From a virus, in IMG/VR virus record IMGVR_UViG_3300032309_000864, positions 1 to 20,168 of that record: a stretch of 20,168 bases of DNA; one strand, written 5' to 3'. Positions 18,216 through 20,168 of the stretch are shown here, piece after piece. The stretch's first letter is position 1. Each line of letters opens with the position of its first letter. The position numbers and the translations under genes were made by a program. The notes under the pieces are model-generated. The model searched no databases. It worked only from the letters and a program-made list of their open reading frames with translations, and had not been told where the DNA came from.

Positions 18216-19648
18216 TACTGTTGTTCTCCCAAATCAATTATTTCGCTGTACATAGCGTCAGTAGCCGAAGGGCTTAGTCCTCCGTTCGGTAATTGTTTTG
18301 CCGTTTCCCCTGCTTTAGTCCCAAAGAGTCGTGACAATACTCCACTAGAGCCTCGTGCCTCTACCTCAAACCGAACCAAGTCACGGGTGTCAGAGATGTT
18401 CTTAAATTTCTCAATGAGGTCAAATACCCTGTCCATTTCAGTAGACAGGCTGGAGTCAAGACCCTGACCTTCTAGTTCTTCAGCAAAGCGAGCGAACATC
18501 ACACGACCCAACTGCATCTCCACAATTGCCCGAAGTGCTGCCTGAAGTTGGTCTTTAGTACGAATCTCAATTGGCAACTTAAACGCACATTCAGAATGTT
18601 CCTTGAAACTAGGACAACGAGAGGCGAGATAACAATTATCGCACTGCCGTAAAGGGTCAGCGTTGTAGCGCAAAACGTTGACCTTTTCAGGCTGTAATTC
18701 TATAGATTCCCCTTCATTATCAACGATTTGCGAGCCTATTGAGGTAATGGTCTCTACCCCCATTACAGGTAATAATAGGCGCTCACTCTCGTGCCGCTTC
18801 TCAGGCTGTGGGGTAATAATAGAGGGATACCCTGAAACCGCATTTGGGGTAGTTGGGGTAGGAGGTGACATAATAATTATGTCGTCGTTTTCGTCGTCAT
18901 TGTCGTTCATGTTAGTGACCTCATTTGTAGGGTCATAGGCCCCAAATACACGACTCTCGTAGGCTTGCCAAGAACGAATTGCGAGCATGCCAACTGCTTC
19001 TACCTCATCATCCATGAGAGATTCATACTGAATTCCTAGACGCTCAATGTCTGCTTTGTGACGCTTCCTTGATGAGTCTTTTTGTTGTGCTGGGTATCGG
19101 CGCAAGCCATGACCGTCCCACACTTGTGTCTCTCCATAACGGATAGCGCTTGTCCATGAGCCTACGACTACCGTATCCCATTGGATACCTTCTATAAAGT
19201 CAGGCTTAGAGGTCAAGCCAACAGCCTTTACAGACCATCGCTGGATTAGCCCGTTAATACGGTTTACGATTGCTGGTGTAATGGCTTTATCGCTGATAGC
19301 GACCCGACCATAGCGTTGGCATAGGTGGGCAAGGCGTTCTAGGTCTCCGTCATTCCATACGGGAATATATTTATCTCCTAGCCAGTTTCCGTCATAGTCT
19401 GGACGACCAACAATAAGAGTAAGTTCGTCTGAATGCTGTCTTAGGAACTCATCAAAGCGATGGATGTCTTCATCGTTTTCAGATGTGTACAAAAGTACTT
19501 CCCCATGGTTAAACATCTCTGGGAGCGTCAATATCTTTCGTTTAGGGATATTGAAATGGGTCAGGTTTAGGGCGTAACGCTGAACATTGGCAGACACCAG
19601 CATTGAGCGGTGTGTGCCTTTTTCTGCTCCACCAAAGAATATTTTCAT
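18215..19648 (-). CDS. Large conserved actinophage protein of unknown function
   Basis: A 477-aa protein. The N-terminal part, starting MKIFFGGAEKGTHRSMLVSA, looks like an alpha/beta domain with GSWTSAIRYGETQVWDG (163-179) as its most conserved part; it may have a TIM-barrel-like plan. An acidic low-complexity linker follows (about 241-258, NMNDNDDENDD). The C-terminal part has a Cys cluster (C336, C339, C345, C354), a long helical region and a GVLSRLFG end. I recall the MKIFFGGAE start from actinophage proteins without a function. The ATG at 19648 overlaps the previous stop (ATGA). Confidence 0.7.
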   Translation of the reverse strand: MKIFFGGAEKGTHRSMLVSANVQRYALNLTHFNIPKRKILTLPEMFNHGEVLLYTSENDEDIHRFDEFLRQHSDELTLIVGRPDYDGNWLGDKYIPVWNDGDLERLAHLCQRYGRVAISDKAITPAIVNRINGLIQRWSVKAVGLTSKPDFIEGIQWDTVVVGSWTSAIRYGETQVWDGHGLRRYPAQQKDSSRKRHKADIERLGIQYESLMDDEVEAVGMLAIRSWQAYESRVFGAYDPTNEVTNMNDNDDENDDIIIMSPPTPTTPNAVSGYPSIITPQPEKRHESERLLLPVMGVETITSIGSQIVDNEGESIELQPEKVNVLRYNADPLRQCDNCYLASRCPSFKEHSECAFKLPIEIRTKDQLQAALRAIVEMQLGRVMFARFAEELEGQGLDSSLSTEMDRVFDLIEKFKNISDTRDLVRFEVEARGSSGVLSRLFGTKAGETAKQLPNGGLSPSATDAMYSEIIDLGEQQ

Positions 19649-19893
19649 AATGGTAGAACAATTATAGGAGTTCGTTCTCCCACCCATGCACCGAGGCAGT
19701 TGTAGTCAATGTATTCCATTGCTTCTTCATCGGACATACCGTCACGTTCCATGAGTATCTTTACCATGAGTTCCCATGAGTACACAGCCAAAGTGGGGTC
19801 GTTAATACGTTGGGAGTATCCAATGATTGCATCATCAAACCCATCCATCAACAAAATGTCTTCTTCTAACTCTGCTAACAATTCCCTATTCAA
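19645..19893 (-). CDS. Conserved phage protein of unknown function, TTG start
   Basis: An 82-aa acidic protein with MDGFDDAIIGYSQR (16-29) and MSDEEAMEYIDYNCLGAWVG (53-72). I recognise this pattern from many phage genomes, where it has no known function. The likely start is TTG 19893, with GGACGG shortly upstream and an 8-bp overlap with the preceding gene. Confidence 0.78.
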   Translation of the reverse strand: MNRELLAELEEDILLMDGFDDAIIGYSQRINDPTLAVYSWELMVKILMERDGMSDEEAMEYIDYNCLGAWVGERTPIIVLPL

Positions 19894-20168
19894 TTTCCGT
19901 CCAAGACCTTTCTGCTTTTAGTAATGCTTGACCATCTATTTCTTCAACTAATGATTCCCACTGTTTTATTTCTCTGTCCTGATTCCATTCAGGTCTAGCA
20001 ACATAAGGAACACTTACCAATAGAGATGGTATACCTTCTTTTAAGGTTAGCGCAACCATCTTAGGGTCTACGTCTATATACCAATCAACACGTCCCATCC
20101 CTGCATAGATTGCTCGCACACGGTCTAAGCGGTTGTCTACTCCAGTGTCTTGACTGAAGTCAATAGAA
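19886..20168 (-). CDS. HAD-like protein, N-terminus outside the window
   Basis: The frame stays open to the right edge, so the start is missing; 93 codons are visible. FSQDTGVDNRLDRVRAIYAG leads into YIDVDPKMVALTLKEGIPSLLVSVPYVARPEW. The D-x-D-P and following helix-strand match the C-terminal part of HAD-like phosphatases or nucleotidases of phages. The substrate is unknown. The visible GTG at 20119 is unlikely to be the true start, because conserved-looking sequence continues before it. Confidence 0.6.
   Translation of the reverse strand, partial: SIDFSQDTGVDNRLDRVRAIYAGMGRVDWYIDVDPKMVALTLKEGIPSLLVSVPYVARPEWNQDREIKQWESLVEEIDGQALLKAERSWTEIE

Noticed and set aside
1-20168. tRNA or other structural RNA genes
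   Set aside because: No cloverleaf with TTCGA-type loop or other recognisable RNA was found by reading; a covariance-model search would be needed to exclude it.

Overview
This window looks like part of the genome of a tailed bacteriophage, or possibly a prophage, of an actinobacterium. Two WhiB-family genes, found only in Actinobacteria and their phages, support this. So do the many very short overlapping genes, an SNF2-type helicase, a DUF932/TIGR03299 protein, a DUF6378-type protein and a set of probable leaderless genes. All 48 genes called lie on the minus strand, so transcription runs from high to low coordinates. Base composition is moderate for an actinophage and richer in GC around 1.2-4 kb. 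The host cannot be named. A lower-GC actinobacterium would fit, but that is inference.

Layout in the direction of transcription (right to left). From 20168 to 14544 there is a metabolic and accessory block: the end of a HAD-like protein, two conserved phage proteins of unknown function (82 and 477 aa), a zinc ribbon, a 5'-nucleotidase-like HAD phosphatase overlapping a DUF6378/MazG-like gene, a small helical protein, a WhiB protein with an extra Cys-rich tail, an intrinsic terminator, a secreted lysozyme-like transglycosylase, a small HTH protein and a GT-B glycosyltransferase. From 14523 to 1239 there are about 33 genes in twelve short transcription units. They include the SNF2 helicase, a small two-helix membrane protein, the DUF932 protein, a second WhiB, a DUF1281/YubB-like protein, many Cys-rich mini-proteins and an ArdA-like antirestriction protein. 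At the left end (1026 to 40) are an Arr-like ADP-ribosyltransferase and a SAM-dependent methyltransferase, each with its own leaderless promoter. They are followed by the first codons of another gene.

The main finding is a promoter-operator module repeated twelve times. Read on the minus strand, each copy has a 14-bp dyad (GTGAC, four variable bases, then a GTCNC-like half), an abutting TTGACC -35 box, exactly 18 bp, and a TAAANT-like -10 box. Every unit from 14.5 to 1.2 kb starts with one copy. In nine of twelve copies the stop codon of the preceding unit lies inside the module. Six copies drive leaderless genes, with the start codon 6-7 nt after the -10. Six drive genes with an SD leader, several of them sharing AGGACACAACAAAAGGAG. 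A thirteenth, different promoter with a dyad over its -35 box is hidden at the end of the first whiB gene. Promoterless operator copies and a perfect 15-bp inverted repeat carrying two outward-facing -35 boxes lie in the gaps at 1027-1238 and 1719-1904. Two parS-like 16-mers (43-58 and 1764-1779) and a strongly polar octamer, GTGGTCGT (15 copies counted by eye, one strand only), are further unexplained signals. Together the features suggest one regulator controlling a dispersed set of host-takeover genes. The WhiB proteins are candidates, but this is not shown by the sequence.
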